From: [Clostridium] symbiosum
GTDB taxonomy: Bacteria; Bacillota; Clostridia; Lachnospirales; Lachnospiraceae
NCBI GenBank assembly: GCA_036419695.1
Contig: CP143946.1
Span: 4,210,001 to 4,274,000, forward strand
Direction of reading: 5' to 3'
Length of the DNA stretch: 64,000 bases
The translations under genes and the position numbers were made by a program. Shown in pieces: positions 17,660-25,259 of this stretch. The notes under the pieces are model-generated. The model searched no databases and had not been told where the DNA came from. It saw only the letters and a list, made by a program, of their open reading frames with translations. Numbering within the stretch: position 1 is the stretch's first letter; each line of letters begins with the position of its first letter.

Positions 17660-17680
17660 TCCGCAACCTCAGGTAGCGGA
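17660..17680. promoter_or_regulatory. 21-bp palindrome upstream of the Xre-type gene
   Basis: Half-sites TCCGCAACCT and AGGTAGCGGA around a central C; only one base pair breaks the symmetry. It lies 10 bases before a TATGAT box and 93 bases before the regulator start, so it could be an autoregulatory operator. Confidence 0.5.
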
Positions 17681-17773
17681 CAAAATCCGATATGATACAT
17701 GAAGTTGGTGGAAGTAGCGCCGGTGCAACTGTAGAATAAAACACATAAAATACATTCTGCAGGAGGATAAAAT

Positions 17774-18646
17774 ATGAGTTTTACTGATAATTTGCAATAT
17801 TTACGTAAAAAACAAAACCTGACCCAGGAACAGTTTGCCGAACAGCTGGAGGTATCCAGGCAGGCGGTATCCAAGTGGGAGTCCGGCCAGTCCTACCCGG
17901 AGCTTGACAAACTGCTTCAGATCTGTGAACTGTTTGGCTGTTCGATGGACACGCTGCTCAAGGGCGATGTGACGGAGGCGGAGAAAGAAGACCTGGCCGG
18001 CTATGACCTTCATATGAACCATTTTTCCATTATGACGGCCTTTGCGGTTTCCCTGATCATACTTTCAGTGGTTCCCGCCGCTTCTCTTGAAGGAATTCTC
18101 AACGAGGCCTTCACCAGCATCATTATGTTTATCCTGATTGGCATCGGCGTATATATACTGATTATATCAAACGTCAATCACAGATATTACTGCAAACGCT
18201 ATCCCTCCGTCGCCGACTTCTATACGGAAGAACAGCGGGACGATTTTCACAGGAAATATGCAATCGCCATGGCATCCGGCGTCAGCCTGCTTCTGTTTGC
18301 CCTCTGCCTGAATGTTGTTCTGGAATACATGCAGTTTCCTTACTTTGACGAGGCTGGCGGCGCTGTTTTTCTCATCTGCACTTCTCTTGCCGTGGGCATT
18401 TTTATCTACTTTGGCCTTCAGAAAGATAAGTACCATATTGAAAAGTACAACCGGGCAAACCTTTCTCAGGATACGGAAAAAGGCCGGCTGGCCGGAAAAC
18501 TGTGCGGAGCCGCTATGCTGCTTGCCACCGCCCTGTTTCTATTCCTCGGCCTTGCGTTCGACATGTTCCGCTACGCGGCGGTTATTTTCCCAATCGCCGG
18601 TATCTTCTGCGGAATCATCTGCCTGTTCCTGGGTGATAAAGGATAA
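17774..18646 (+). CDS. Xre-family regulator with C-terminal membrane domain
   Basis: 290 residues. Residues 1-65 are a Cro/CI helix-turn-helix (NLQYLRKKQNLTQEQFAEQLEVSRQAVSKWESGQ, then LDKLLQICELFGCSMDTLL). The remaining part has about five membrane segments (ILSVVPAASLEGIL region, IIMFILIGIGVYILII, ISLLLFALCLNVVLEY, AVFLICTSLAVGIFIYFGL, LLATALFLFLGLAF, IFPIAGIFCGIICLFLG). Such membrane-tethered Xre regulators are common in Lachnospiraceae; their signals are mostly unknown. AGGAGG precedes the ATG. It is a single-gene unit convergent with the DUF2871 gene. Confidence 0.8.
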   Translation: MSFTDNLQYLRKKQNLTQEQFAEQLEVSRQAVSKWESGQSYPELDKLLQICELFGCSMDTLLKGDVTEAEKEDLAGYDLHMNHFSIMTAFAVSLIILSVVPAASLEGILNEAFTSIIMFILIGIGVYILIISNVNHRYYCKRYPSVADFYTEEQRDDFHRKYAIAMASGVSLLLFALCLNVVLEYMQFPYFDEAGGAVFLICTSLAVGIFIYFGLQKDKYHIEKYNRANLSQDTEKGRLAGKLCGAAMLLATALFLFLGLAFDMFRYAAVIFPIAGIFCGIICLFLGDKG

Positions 18647-18696
18647 GAAAAAGTCAGGCCTGCGGGGCATTCACAATGTGAACGTTCCGCAGGCCT
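18647..18696 (-). terminator. Intrinsic terminator of the TetR operon
   Basis: Stem AGGCCTGCGG / CCGCAGGCCT with T-run GACTTTTTC on the minus strand. It lies between convergent genes; the plus-strand side is only weakly T-rich, so it mainly ends the minus-strand TetR-membrane-DUF2871 transcript. Confidence 0.8.
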
Positions 18697-18734
18697 CAGC
18701 TCTTCACGGATGTATTTACCCCCGGCCTGATATA

Positions 18735-19157
18735 CTAATTGTCCTTAATTACCTGTTTCCTGAGCCTCAGCAGCAGAAGAATCACACTGACGGAAAGCAG
18801 AATATGGCCAATCCCCGCAATGCCCGAGATAGAGGCGTCCATGCCCCTGGTCAGCGTGCTGTTCCATACCTGTGTCAGCCCCCTGAGTAAAAAGCCAAGT
18901 CCGGTAATATTCAGCCCGGCATGATAGACGGCGATAATCGTTCCAACGCCCTTTTCTCCCGCAAATCTAAAATTCTTTTCAAGCAGCATCAATATGAGAA
19001 AAAAGAACATTCCCAGAATAAAATAATGCGCATGCATCACAGACAAATTTGTATAGCCTGTGAAACCGTTCCATTTTGTGTATTCCTTGTAAAACACTCC
19101 CGATACCATGGCTGCCGCCGCGTATACAAGAGATGCGTTTGCGTAATGCTTCATCAT
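18735..19157 (-). CDS. DUF2871 family membrane protein
   Basis: 140 residues with four predicted membrane helices: ASLVYAAAAMVSGVFY, MHAHYFILGMFFFLILMLL, TIIAVYHAGLNITGLGFLLRG and GHILLSVSVILLLLRLR. The YTKWNGFTGYTNLSVMHAHYF block, with its paired His, is characteristic of DUF2871. Last gene of the TetR operon, 23 bases after the 223-residue membrane protein. Function unknown; possibly exported or regulated under the TetR ligand. Confidence 0.75.
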   Translation of the reverse strand: MMKHYANASLVYAAAAMVSGVFYKEYTKWNGFTGYTNLSVMHAHYFILGMFFFLILMLLEKNFRFAGEKGVGTIIAVYHAGLNITGLGFLLRGLTQVWNSTLTRGMDASISGIAGIGHILLSVSVILLLLRLRKQVIKDN

Positions 19158-19180
19158 TTGCTCCCCTTTCTGTGGAACTC

Positions 19181-19852
19181 TCAGCTGATTTGCCGTTCCT
19201 GTTTATAAAGTCTTCGGTTCATCATCACAATCCACACGTAAGCCAGTGTTTTCGGTATCATCAGCATGCCGACCGCAGGCGCGGTTCCGCTGAACAGTAC
19301 GACCGGCAGGTAAAATCCAAAGGACAGCCCCACCGCCAGGGGCATAAAACGGAATACACCGTCGTTTGTCCGCTTTAACTCCCGTGCAAAAATCACAATG
19401 ATAATAAGGCCCATTACCGCAAACGGCACGTTGCGCAGTATGCCGAAGCTCAACGGCTGGCGGTACTGGAGCCATTGGTTCTGCGGCAGAAGACAGAGCC
19501 CAATCCTGATAATTGAGAGAATCCACATGGCCGCCGTGAGTTGCCTCTCTTTCCTGATTCCATACCGTTCACGCCATATATAATAAAGAAGCAGATAAAA
19601 AACCGTCATGGTGATGGAGGTGACAAATTTGCCAATCCCCAGCGCAGCAGCGTTGGCCTCCAGCCCGTTTGTCCATAGTGCATAAGAACGCGGAACCAGA
19701 TGAAATGCATCCCCCGCTCCAAGTAATGCCGTCATAAGCCCGGCCAGCTTCACAAGCCTGCCCTTTCCCTTAGCCAGCATGGTCAGTCCCGTTATCAGGG
19801 CAAACCCTAGATATAAAATATCAAATATTGTTTCCGCAATCGCCTGTGCCAT
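19181..19852 (-). CDS. Seven-helix membrane protein of unknown function
   Basis: 223 residues starting MAQAIAETIFDILYLGFALITG at 19852, where AGGAGA precedes the ATG; an upstream in-frame start at 19912 has no ribosome site. About seven hydrophobic helices, with conserved-looking GAGDAFHLVPRSYALW and PFAVMGLIIIVIFARELK segments. Not recognised as a named family beyond a membrane protein often paired with TetR and DUF2871 genes. Its start lies 32 bases inside the 3' end of the TetR gene, implying translational coupling. Confidence 0.7.
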   Translation of the reverse strand: MAQAIAETIFDILYLGFALITGLTMLAKGKGRLVKLAGLMTALLGAGDAFHLVPRSYALWTNGLEANAAALGIGKFVTSITMTVFYLLLYYIWRERYGIRKERQLTAAMWILSIIRIGLCLLPQNQWLQYRQPLSFGILRNVPFAVMGLIIIVIFARELKRTNDGVFRFMPLAVGLSFGFYLPVVLFSGTAPAVGMLMIPKTLAYVWIVMMNRRLYKQERQIS

Positions 19853-20414
19853 CTTCGTCTCCTGTCCTGCAGAGCGTACGTCTGACCATCTCAATAAAGA
19901 AATGGAATTCATACGGCTCCGTCCTCAATAACATGACCATATTCGCCACAATAAAACGCGAATACTGTTCCATGGTAAATGTCCCGTCCCAAATATCATT
20001 CCGCACGAAAGGATCCTGCTCCATCCGCCGGATCAGCGTTTCAGCCAGTACCGCCTGCATCGATTCCATGCGTTCCTGCCCCGCTTTTTTCACTTCACCC
20101 AGGCTGTTCATAAGCGAACTTCCCGAGCTGTCGATACGTTCCTTCAGAAAGATGAAAATCTCTTCAAGCTGTCCGCAGAAAGAATCTGCCGTGACCGCCG
20201 TCCTCATCTCATACAGCGTCTTCTTCCAGTACTCTTCCGTCAGGGCCAGCAGGATATCCTCCTTACTGGAAAAATAGTTATAAACCGTGCCGGTCGCTAC
20301 CCCTGCCCTCTGTGCAATCGAGCGCATATTGACCGCCTCAATTCCTTCCGTATCTGCAATCGCCCGCGCAGAATCAATCAGAGTGCCGCGCAGACTGTCG
20401 TCTTTTTTTCTCAT
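19821..20414 (-). CDS. TetR/AcrR-family repressor
   Basis: 197 residues. The N-terminal HTH is classic: IDSARAIADTEGIEAVNMRSIAQRAGVATGTVYNYFSSKEDILLAL. The C-terminal ligand domain is helical with Cys/Met-rich stretches. It is first in a three-gene operon with two membrane proteins. Its promoter is flanked by two copies of a palindrome (ATGAACATGTTCAT type, 20441-20458 and 20496-20511), one over the transcript start and one upstream of the -35, the expected layout for self-repression by a TetR dimer. The ligand is unknown. Confidence 0.9.
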   Translation of the reverse strand: MRKKDDSLRGTLIDSARAIADTEGIEAVNMRSIAQRAGVATGTVYNYFSSKEDILLALTEEYWKKTLYEMRTAVTADSFCGQLEEIFIFLKERIDSSGSSLMNSLGEVKKAGQERMESMQAVLAETLIRRMEQDPFVRNDIWDGTFTMEQYSRFIVANMVMLLRTEPYEFHFFIEMVRRTLCRTGDEDGTGDCGNNI

Positions 20415-20440
20415 GCTGTAACCCTTCCCCTGTTTCTGTT

Positions 20441-20458
20441 AAATGAACATGTTCATTT
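20441..20458. promoter_or_regulatory. TetR operator 1
   Basis: Perfect 18-bp palindrome AAATGAACATGTTCATTT located at the expected transcription start of the TetR operon. Confidence 0.8.
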
Positions 20459-20460
20459 AT

Positions 20461-20489
20461 ATTATATGCTGGTGATTCCTGTTTGTCAA
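20461..20489 (-). promoter_or_regulatory. Sigma-A promoter of the TetR operon
   Basis: Minus strand: perfect TTGACA, 17-base spacer, perfect TATAAT, between the two operator palindromes. Confidence 0.9.
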
Positions 20490-20495
20490 TGCTAT

Positions 20496-20511
20496 AATGA
20501 ACGTGTTCATT
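20496..20511. promoter_or_regulatory. TetR operator 2
   Basis: AATGAACGTGTTCATT, a 16-bp palindrome with one central mismatch to operator 1, just upstream of the -35 box. Confidence 0.75.
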
Positions 20512-20606
20512 AAAAGTGCTATCTTTTAGTTCTTTTAATAAGAATTTAATTGAGATGCGAGGACGCCTCTGTAAGACGGCGGACGGGGGAGTGGGAGGGT
20601 GGATAT

Positions 20607-20809
20607 GAGTCTTCAGTCCCGGTTTGTAGGGTGTGGTGAGGGGGAATCCGGAGAAAGACTTTCCTGCGGGAACCCGCTCCCGCTTGTGAAGCGGACAGCG
20701 GATGCTAAGCTCGAAAGGACCTCGCTAAGCACCGGCGGGCTTCAAGGTCTCCCTCCGGAAAGTTTTTCTCCTCCTTCCCCGAGCAGGTTGTTGACGGGAC
20801 TGAAGACTC
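20607..20809 (+). repeat. Hairpin A1 of element A
   Basis: Outer arms GAGTCTTCAGTCCCG and CGGGACTGAAGACTC. Inner pairing GGAGAAAGACTTTCC with GGAAAGTTTTTCTCC, and an apical stem around TGCTAAGC...GCTAAGCA. About 203 nt in all. Confidence 0.8.
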
Positions 20810-21164
20810 GGCGAAGGTGATTGCCCCGTCCGCCGGCTTCAGGGGCTGATTGTCTCTTTCGTCAAGTAAGGGGGGAGGTCTTGTCGCGGCCACTATGTAG
20901 TCGTGAACCTTTTACCTTTGAAGGTATCTCGGGTTGAATTCAGAGAGAAATCCAAAACTAAATTTTACGATTGCTCTAAAATTCAACGGTTATTCCAGGA
21001 TAGGTCAGGCGCTAAAGTTTAACCTCATCAATTAAATACCATACAGGAGCATTCTCCTGGAATCCGGGGAAATGTAGTGGCAGCGACAGTACCTCCTCCC
21101 CTTTGAAGGAATAAGAACAATTCAGCAGCCGCAGGCCGGGGTTCGGGATGGCGAAAACCTTCGC

Positions 21165-21369
21165 GTCTTCAGTCCCGGTCCATAACCTTCCCGTGGGGAA
21201 TCCGGGAGAAAAAGATTCCGCAGGGAACCTGGAAGTCCATCAGTACTTAGGCGGCGTATTTTGGCGCCTTAGTACTGCTATGCACTTCAAAGAGCGCAAG
21301 CGTTTCCCGAAGGAACTTTTTCTGCCCGGATTCCCCACCCGCGACAACCTCCAAACCGGGACTGAAGAC
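21165..21369 (+). repeat. Hairpin A2 of element A
   Basis: Outer arms GTCTTCAGTCCCGG and CCGGGACTGAAGAC, inner GGGAATCCGGGAGAAAAAG pairing with the CTTTTTCTGCCCGGATTCCCC arm, and an apical stem CAGTACTTAGGCG / CGCCTTAGTACTG. Related to A1 in reverse orientation. Confidence 0.8.
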
Positions 21370-21443
21370 TCATCCCCTCCCTCTCACCATCCCGCCCCCC
21401 GACCGTCCCGGCGGCGTTCTCATTCCTCAACTAAATCCCCACT

Positions 21444-21480
21444 AAAAAAACGCCGCCCGGATAATTTCCAGACAGCGTTT
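21444..21480 (-). terminator. Intrinsic terminator of the scfA-to-yajC operon
   Basis: Minus strand: AAACGCTGTCTGG pairs with CCGGGCGGCGTTT (13 bp including G-U pairs), loop AAATTAT, followed by seven T residues. Element A ends a few bases beyond it. Confidence 0.85.
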
Positions 21481-21528
21481 GCTGCGGTAAAACAATACTG
21501 TTACGTATCTTCAACCACTATTTTTCAA

Positions 21529-21801
21529 TTACAGTTCCGGTTTTTCAACCTGGACGATTGCATCCTTGCGCATTGGAATACGACAATTCTTATTGCTTCC
21601 AAATTCAACGATAACCGTGTCATCCGTCATGTCGATGATAACACCGTAAAATCCGCTGGATGTCAGAACGCTGTCGCCTACTGAAACACCTGCCATCAGT
21701 TCCTGCATCTTTTTCTTTTCCTTCTGCTGTGGTCTGATTGCGATAAAGTACATAAGTCCTATGATAAAGACAAAATAAAGTACCCAGCCCATTGTGCCCA
21801 T
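21529..21801 (-). CDS. yajC: Sec translocon accessory protein YajC
   Basis: 90 residues from the ATG at 21801, which has AAAGGAGG eight bases upstream; a longer reading to 21906 adds 35 charged residues without a ribosome site. One N-terminal membrane helix (MGWVLYFVFIIGLMYFIAIRPQQKEKKK) carries the YajC signature RPQQK, followed by a small soluble SH3-like domain (GVSVGDSVLTSSGFYGVI...DTVIVEFG). It works with SecDF in protein export. Last gene of the scfA-maturase-secDF-tgt-yajC series, 88 bases after tgt. Confidence 0.93.
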   Translation of the reverse strand: MGTMGWVLYFVFIIGLMYFIAIRPQQKEKKKMQELMAGVSVGDSVLTSSGFYGVIIDMTDDTVIVEFGSNKNCRIPMRKDAIVQVEKPEL

Positions 21802-21889
21802 TTTCTTTCCTCCTTTGACCGATCCGCCGCCTCGCCGCGTAATCTTAATTTTTAGTTTGTTCCCGGATGGAGCTCCTAACTGAGTGTTC

Positions 21890-23032
21890 TCAGTTCTGTT
21901 CCTCACCGGCCATCATGCCGGCCAGCTTTGCAGCCTTATATTCGGCATAACGGTGATGTTCGATTGCGTCGCGAATCTCTTCCATCATTTTATTATAAAA
22001 ATATAAATTATGCAATACACATAATCTCATCCCGAGCATTTCTTTTGCCTTGAAGAGATGTCTGATATACGCCCGGCTGTAAGAACGGCATGCCGGACAG
22101 CCGCATCCCTCCTCAAGAGGTCTCGGATCCAGCTCATATTTTGAATTGAGCAGGTTCATCTTGCCATGGTTTGTGTATACATGGCTGTGGCGTCCGTTTC
22201 TGGTCGGATATACGCAGTCGAAGAAATCCACGCCGCGGTCTACCGCCTCCAGAATGTTGGCCGGCGTTCCCACTCCCATCAGGTAAGTAGGTTTATTCTC
22301 CGGCAGATATGGAACAACCGAGTCCAGTATACGATACATCTCATCGTGGGTTTCCCCCACGGCCAGCCCCCCCACCGCATAACCGTCCAAATCCATCTCA
22401 CTGATGGTCTTTGCATGTTCAATACGGATATCGTCGTAAACAGCGCCCTGGTTGATTCCAAAAAGGAGCTGCTCCCGGTTTACCGTGTCAGGCAGGGAGT
22501 TAAGACGTTTCATCTCCTCCTTACAGCGGACAAGCCATCTCGTGGTCCTGTCTACCGATGCCTGGACATACTCCCTGGAGGCCACGCTGGAAGGACATTC
22601 ATCGAATGCCATCGCGATAGTGGAACCCAGGTTGGACTGAATCTGCATGCTCTCCTCCGGCCCCATAAATATCTTCCTGCCGTCGATGTGGGAATTGAAA
22701 TAAACGCCCTCCTCCTTAATCTTTCGGAGACCCGACAGGGAAAATACCTGGAAACCGCCGGAATCAGTCAGAATCGGCCTGTCCCAGTGCATAAACTTGT
22801 GAAGGCCGCCAAACTGTTTAATCAGCTTGTCTCCGGTCCTCACATGAAGGTGGTAGGTGTTGGACAACTCCACCTGCGTGCCGATTTCCTTTAAATCGTC
22901 GGTCGACACGGCGCCTTTGATGGCGCCGACCGTACCCACGTTCATGAAAACCGGTGTCTGGATAGTGCCGTGGGCGGTTTTCATCTCCGCCCTCTTGGCG
23001 CGTCCATCTTTATAAAGAATCTTGTATTCCAT
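21890..23032 (-). CDS. tgt: tRNA-guanine transglycosylase
   Basis: Exchanges guanine-34 of GUN-anticodon tRNAs for a queuosine precursor. 380 residues, standard length. Motifs: FMNVGTVGAIKG, DSGGFQVFSL (base recognition), GGLAVGETHDEMYRIL, VDFFDCVYPTRNGRHSHVYT (nucleophile Asp region), and the zinc site CGCPACRSYSRAYIRHL with the later LHNL His. Three bases separate its start from the secDF stop. Confidence 0.97.
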   Translation of the reverse strand: MEYKILYKDGRAKRAEMKTAHGTIQTPVFMNVGTVGAIKGAVSTDDLKEIGTQVELSNTYHLHVRTGDKLIKQFGGLHKFMHWDRPILTDSGGFQVFSLSGLRKIKEEGVYFNSHIDGRKIFMGPEESMQIQSNLGSTIAMAFDECPSSVASREYVQASVDRTTRWLVRCKEEMKRLNSLPDTVNREQLLFGINQGAVYDDIRIEHAKTISEMDLDGYAVGGLAVGETHDEMYRILDSVVPYLPENKPTYLMGVGTPANILEAVDRGVDFFDCVYPTRNGRHSHVYTNHGKMNLLNSKYELDPRPLEEGCGCPACRSYSRAYIRHLFKAKEMLGMRLCVLHNLYFYNKMMEEIRDAIEHHRYAEYKAAKLAGMMAGEEQN

Positions 23033-23035
23033 AAA

Positions 23036-25192
23036 TTATTTCTCTTTCTTTGTCTTTACCGAACGTGCCTCAGCGGCCTTCTTCTCCTTATTCTGGCTGA
23101 AGACATACCACAGGGAACCGGTCAGGCAGACGGAAGAATACGTACCGCAGACAATACCAACCATTAACGGAAGCGCAAACTCACGGATGGAGGAAACGCC
23201 CATCAGGAAGAGCACAAATACCATGATAAAGGTGGTAAGGGAAGTATTAATACTTCTTGTCAGCGTCTGGCTGATACTTAAGTTTACAACATCTTCAACC
23301 GTCTGTGTGTGCTTTTTCAGCTTCATATTCTCACGGATACGGTCGAAAATAACAATGGTGGCGTTGATGGAATAACCCACAATGGTAAGCATACACGCGA
23401 TAAAGGTGGAGCCTACGGACCACTTGAATACCGCATAGAACGTGATGACCACGAGTACGTCATGCACAAGAGCCAGAACCGCGCTGGCCGCAAACGTGAT
23501 GTTGCTGAAACGGAACCAGATGTAAAGCAGCATACAGATGGTGGCAATGACTACGGCGATAATAGCATCCTGCTTCATCTCGTTGCTGATGGCGCCGGAA
23601 ATACTGTCTGCCGTGATCTTCTCCTGATCCACACCGAAGTTATCAACCATAGCCTGATCAAGCGTTTCTCTCTCTTCCACACTCAGGGTTCTCGTCTTGA
23701 TGATGACCTCATTCGTACCCGCTACCTTCTGAGTCTGAGTTCCCGCTTCACCTGTAATTTTCTCCACAACCGGGACAACCTCGGACGAAATCTGGTCTAA
23801 GGATAAATCCTCGTTGAACGTCACGTTGGTGGATGTTCCTCCGCGGAACTCCATGCTGTAATTCAGGATGGATCCTGTGGAAGCGCTGTTTAATCCCATT
23901 GCTGCAAATCCCGCCACAATCATAACTGCAGAAATTGCAAAGCAGAGTTTTTTGTATTTTAAGAACGGTTTTATCTTGGTGTCCTTCTTAATACCGTAGA
24001 ATTTTGCATCCTGTAATCCCGCCTCATACAGACAGTTCAGAGTGAATTTAGTCACAAACAGAGCCGTGAACATGGAAAGGACGATACCAATCGCCAGTGT
24101 GGCCGCGAATCCTTTTACCGTACCGGAACCTCTCCAGAAAAGAACTGCCGCCGCAATCAGGGTTGTAACGTTACCGTCGATAATAGCGGAAAGGGCTTTT
24201 GCAAAACCTGTCTTAATGGCTGATTTTACCGTCTTGCCAAGGCCAATCTCCTCCTTGATACGGGTGAAGATGATAACGTTGGCGTCCACGGCCATACCAA
24301 TGGACAGAATGATACCGGCCACCCCAGGAAGGGTGAGCGTCACCTCAAAGGCCGCCAGCAGAACCAGAATCAGTCCTACATACAGGCACAGTGCGATGGA
24401 AGCTGCAATTCCGGGTACCAGATATGCAAAAATCATAAATACAACAACAATGGCAAAGCCGATTGCTCCGGCCTTAAGGCTGGTGGAAATGGCTTCCTGG
24501 CCCAGCTTTGCGCCAACGACGTTGGAACGAAGTTCTTCCAGTTCCAGGGAAAGGGAACCGATACGGATTGTAGCAGCCAGATTCTCAGCCTCCTCATAGC
24601 TTCCCATGCCGTCGATACGGCACTGGCCGCCTGTGATTGGCTCTTTTACGTTAGGAGCGGAAATGGCCTGTCCGTCATATACGATATAAATTGGTTTTCC
24701 AACTCCGTTTGTCGTTGCATCGGCAAATGCCTTTGTGCCTTCCTCATTGAAGGTCAGGGCAACCACATACTCTTTTACGCCGCTGCTGTCATCCATGCCG
24801 GCTTTGGCGCTGCTCACCTGTTTTCCATCCAGGACCTGGTTGAATTCAGAATCCAGGAAAACAAGGGAACCAGGTTTGCCTAATTCCTGCAGAATCGCAT
24901 TGGCATCGGAAACACCAGGGATATCTACGTTGATACGGTTATTACCTTCCTGATAAACCTCAGCCTCGGTGCTGTAGTTCTGCACCCTCTGCTGCAGCTT
25001 ATAGATCGTATCCGCCATATCTTCTGAAGACGGATTTTCCTCTTTTGCCTGGTAGGTAATGCTGACACCGCCGGCCAGATCCAGTCCCAGCTTGATTGAT
25101 TCCATCGTTGAATATCCAAAATAGCCGAATATACCGACGGCAACAAGCAGGATCAGCAGCCCTAAGAGGCCCTTTCCTTTTTTGTTCTTCAT
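23036..25192 (-). CDS. secDF: Fused protein-export subunit SecDF
   Basis: About 718 residues from the ATG at 25192 (AAAGGAG upstream); a start 24 bases earlier has no ribosome site. It joins SecD and SecF in one chain, as in many Firmicutes. The SecD half has an N-terminal membrane helix, GLDLAGGVSITYQ (~26), the large periplasmic-type P1 domain and GIILSIGMAVDANVIIFTRIKEE; the SecF half starts near residue 410 with MEFRGGTSTNV and has MLTIVGYSINATIVIFDRIREN. These conserved Asp-containing helices drive proton-powered late steps of secretion. Sits between the SCIFF maturase gene and tgt. Confidence 0.95.
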   Translation of the reverse strand: MKNKKGKGLLGLLILLVAVGIFGYFGYSTMESIKLGLDLAGGVSITYQAKEENPSSEDMADTIYKLQQRVQNYSTEAEVYQEGNNRINVDIPGVSDANAILQELGKPGSLVFLDSEFNQVLDGKQVSSAKAGMDDSSGVKEYVVALTFNEEGTKAFADATTNGVGKPIYIVYDGQAISAPNVKEPITGGQCRIDGMGSYEEAENLAATIRIGSLSLELEELRSNVVGAKLGQEAISTSLKAGAIGFAIVVVFMIFAYLVPGIAASIALCLYVGLILVLLAAFEVTLTLPGVAGIILSIGMAVDANVIIFTRIKEEIGLGKTVKSAIKTGFAKALSAIIDGNVTTLIAAAVLFWRGSGTVKGFAATLAIGIVLSMFTALFVTKFTLNCLYEAGLQDAKFYGIKKDTKIKPFLKYKKLCFAISAVMIVAGFAAMGLNSASTGSILNYSMEFRGGTSTNVTFNEDLSLDQISSEVVPVVEKITGEAGTQTQKVAGTNEVIIKTRTLSVEERETLDQAMVDNFGVDQEKITADSISGAISNEMKQDAIIAVVIATICMLLYIWFRFSNITFAASAVLALVHDVLVVITFYAVFKWSVGSTFIACMLTIVGYSINATIVIFDRIRENMKLKKHTQTVEDVVNLSISQTLTRSINTSLTTFIMVFVLFLMGVSSIREFALPLMVGIVCGTYSSVCLTGSLWYVFSQNKEKKAAEARSVKTKKEK

Positions 25193-25259
25193 TGCTTTTC
25201 TCCTTTTGCTTTTCATCTATGCTTGCTTTTCAGCCGTGTTTCTCAAATTATCTCTTCTT

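Larger units (their letters stand above)
17389..17773. other. 385-bp divergent intergenic region (ferredoxin / Xre regulator)
   Basis: No gene supported. It contains a copy of a dispersed repeat (17523-17546), a structured segment whose outer arms AGCATGTT and AACATGCT (17566-17573, 17622-17629) enclose a second pairing ACCG/CGGT, and a palindrome (17660-17680) followed by a TATGAT box at 17691-17696. The palindrome is the best operator candidate for the downstream regulator. Confidence 0.45.
20538..21440 (+). repeat. Element A: 0.9-kb non-coding palindromic repeat
   Basis: Homologous over its whole length to element B (37383-38287) in the opposite orientation. The ends are short inverted repeats: ATAAGAATTTAATTGAG on the left and CTCAACTAAATCC on the right. 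Each half contains a GC-rich ~200-nt hairpin bounded by GAGTCTTCAGTCCCGG-type arms, then a conserved purine block (GGGGGGAGGTCTTGTCGC and its complement-like partner GCGACAGTACCTCCTCCCC), so the whole element is a large imperfect palindrome whose halves are diverged inverted copies. The central ~130 bp is AT-rich and less conserved between A and B. No plausible coding frame; it sits between the TetR promoter and the yajC terminator. I do not recognise it as a named RNA or insertion sequence. Confidence 0.85.

Noticed and set aside
17572..17874. 100-codon minus-strand frame upstream of the Xre gene
   Set aside because: Overlaps the Xre start on the opposite strand and contains the palindrome and structured DNA; Cys-rich without pattern.
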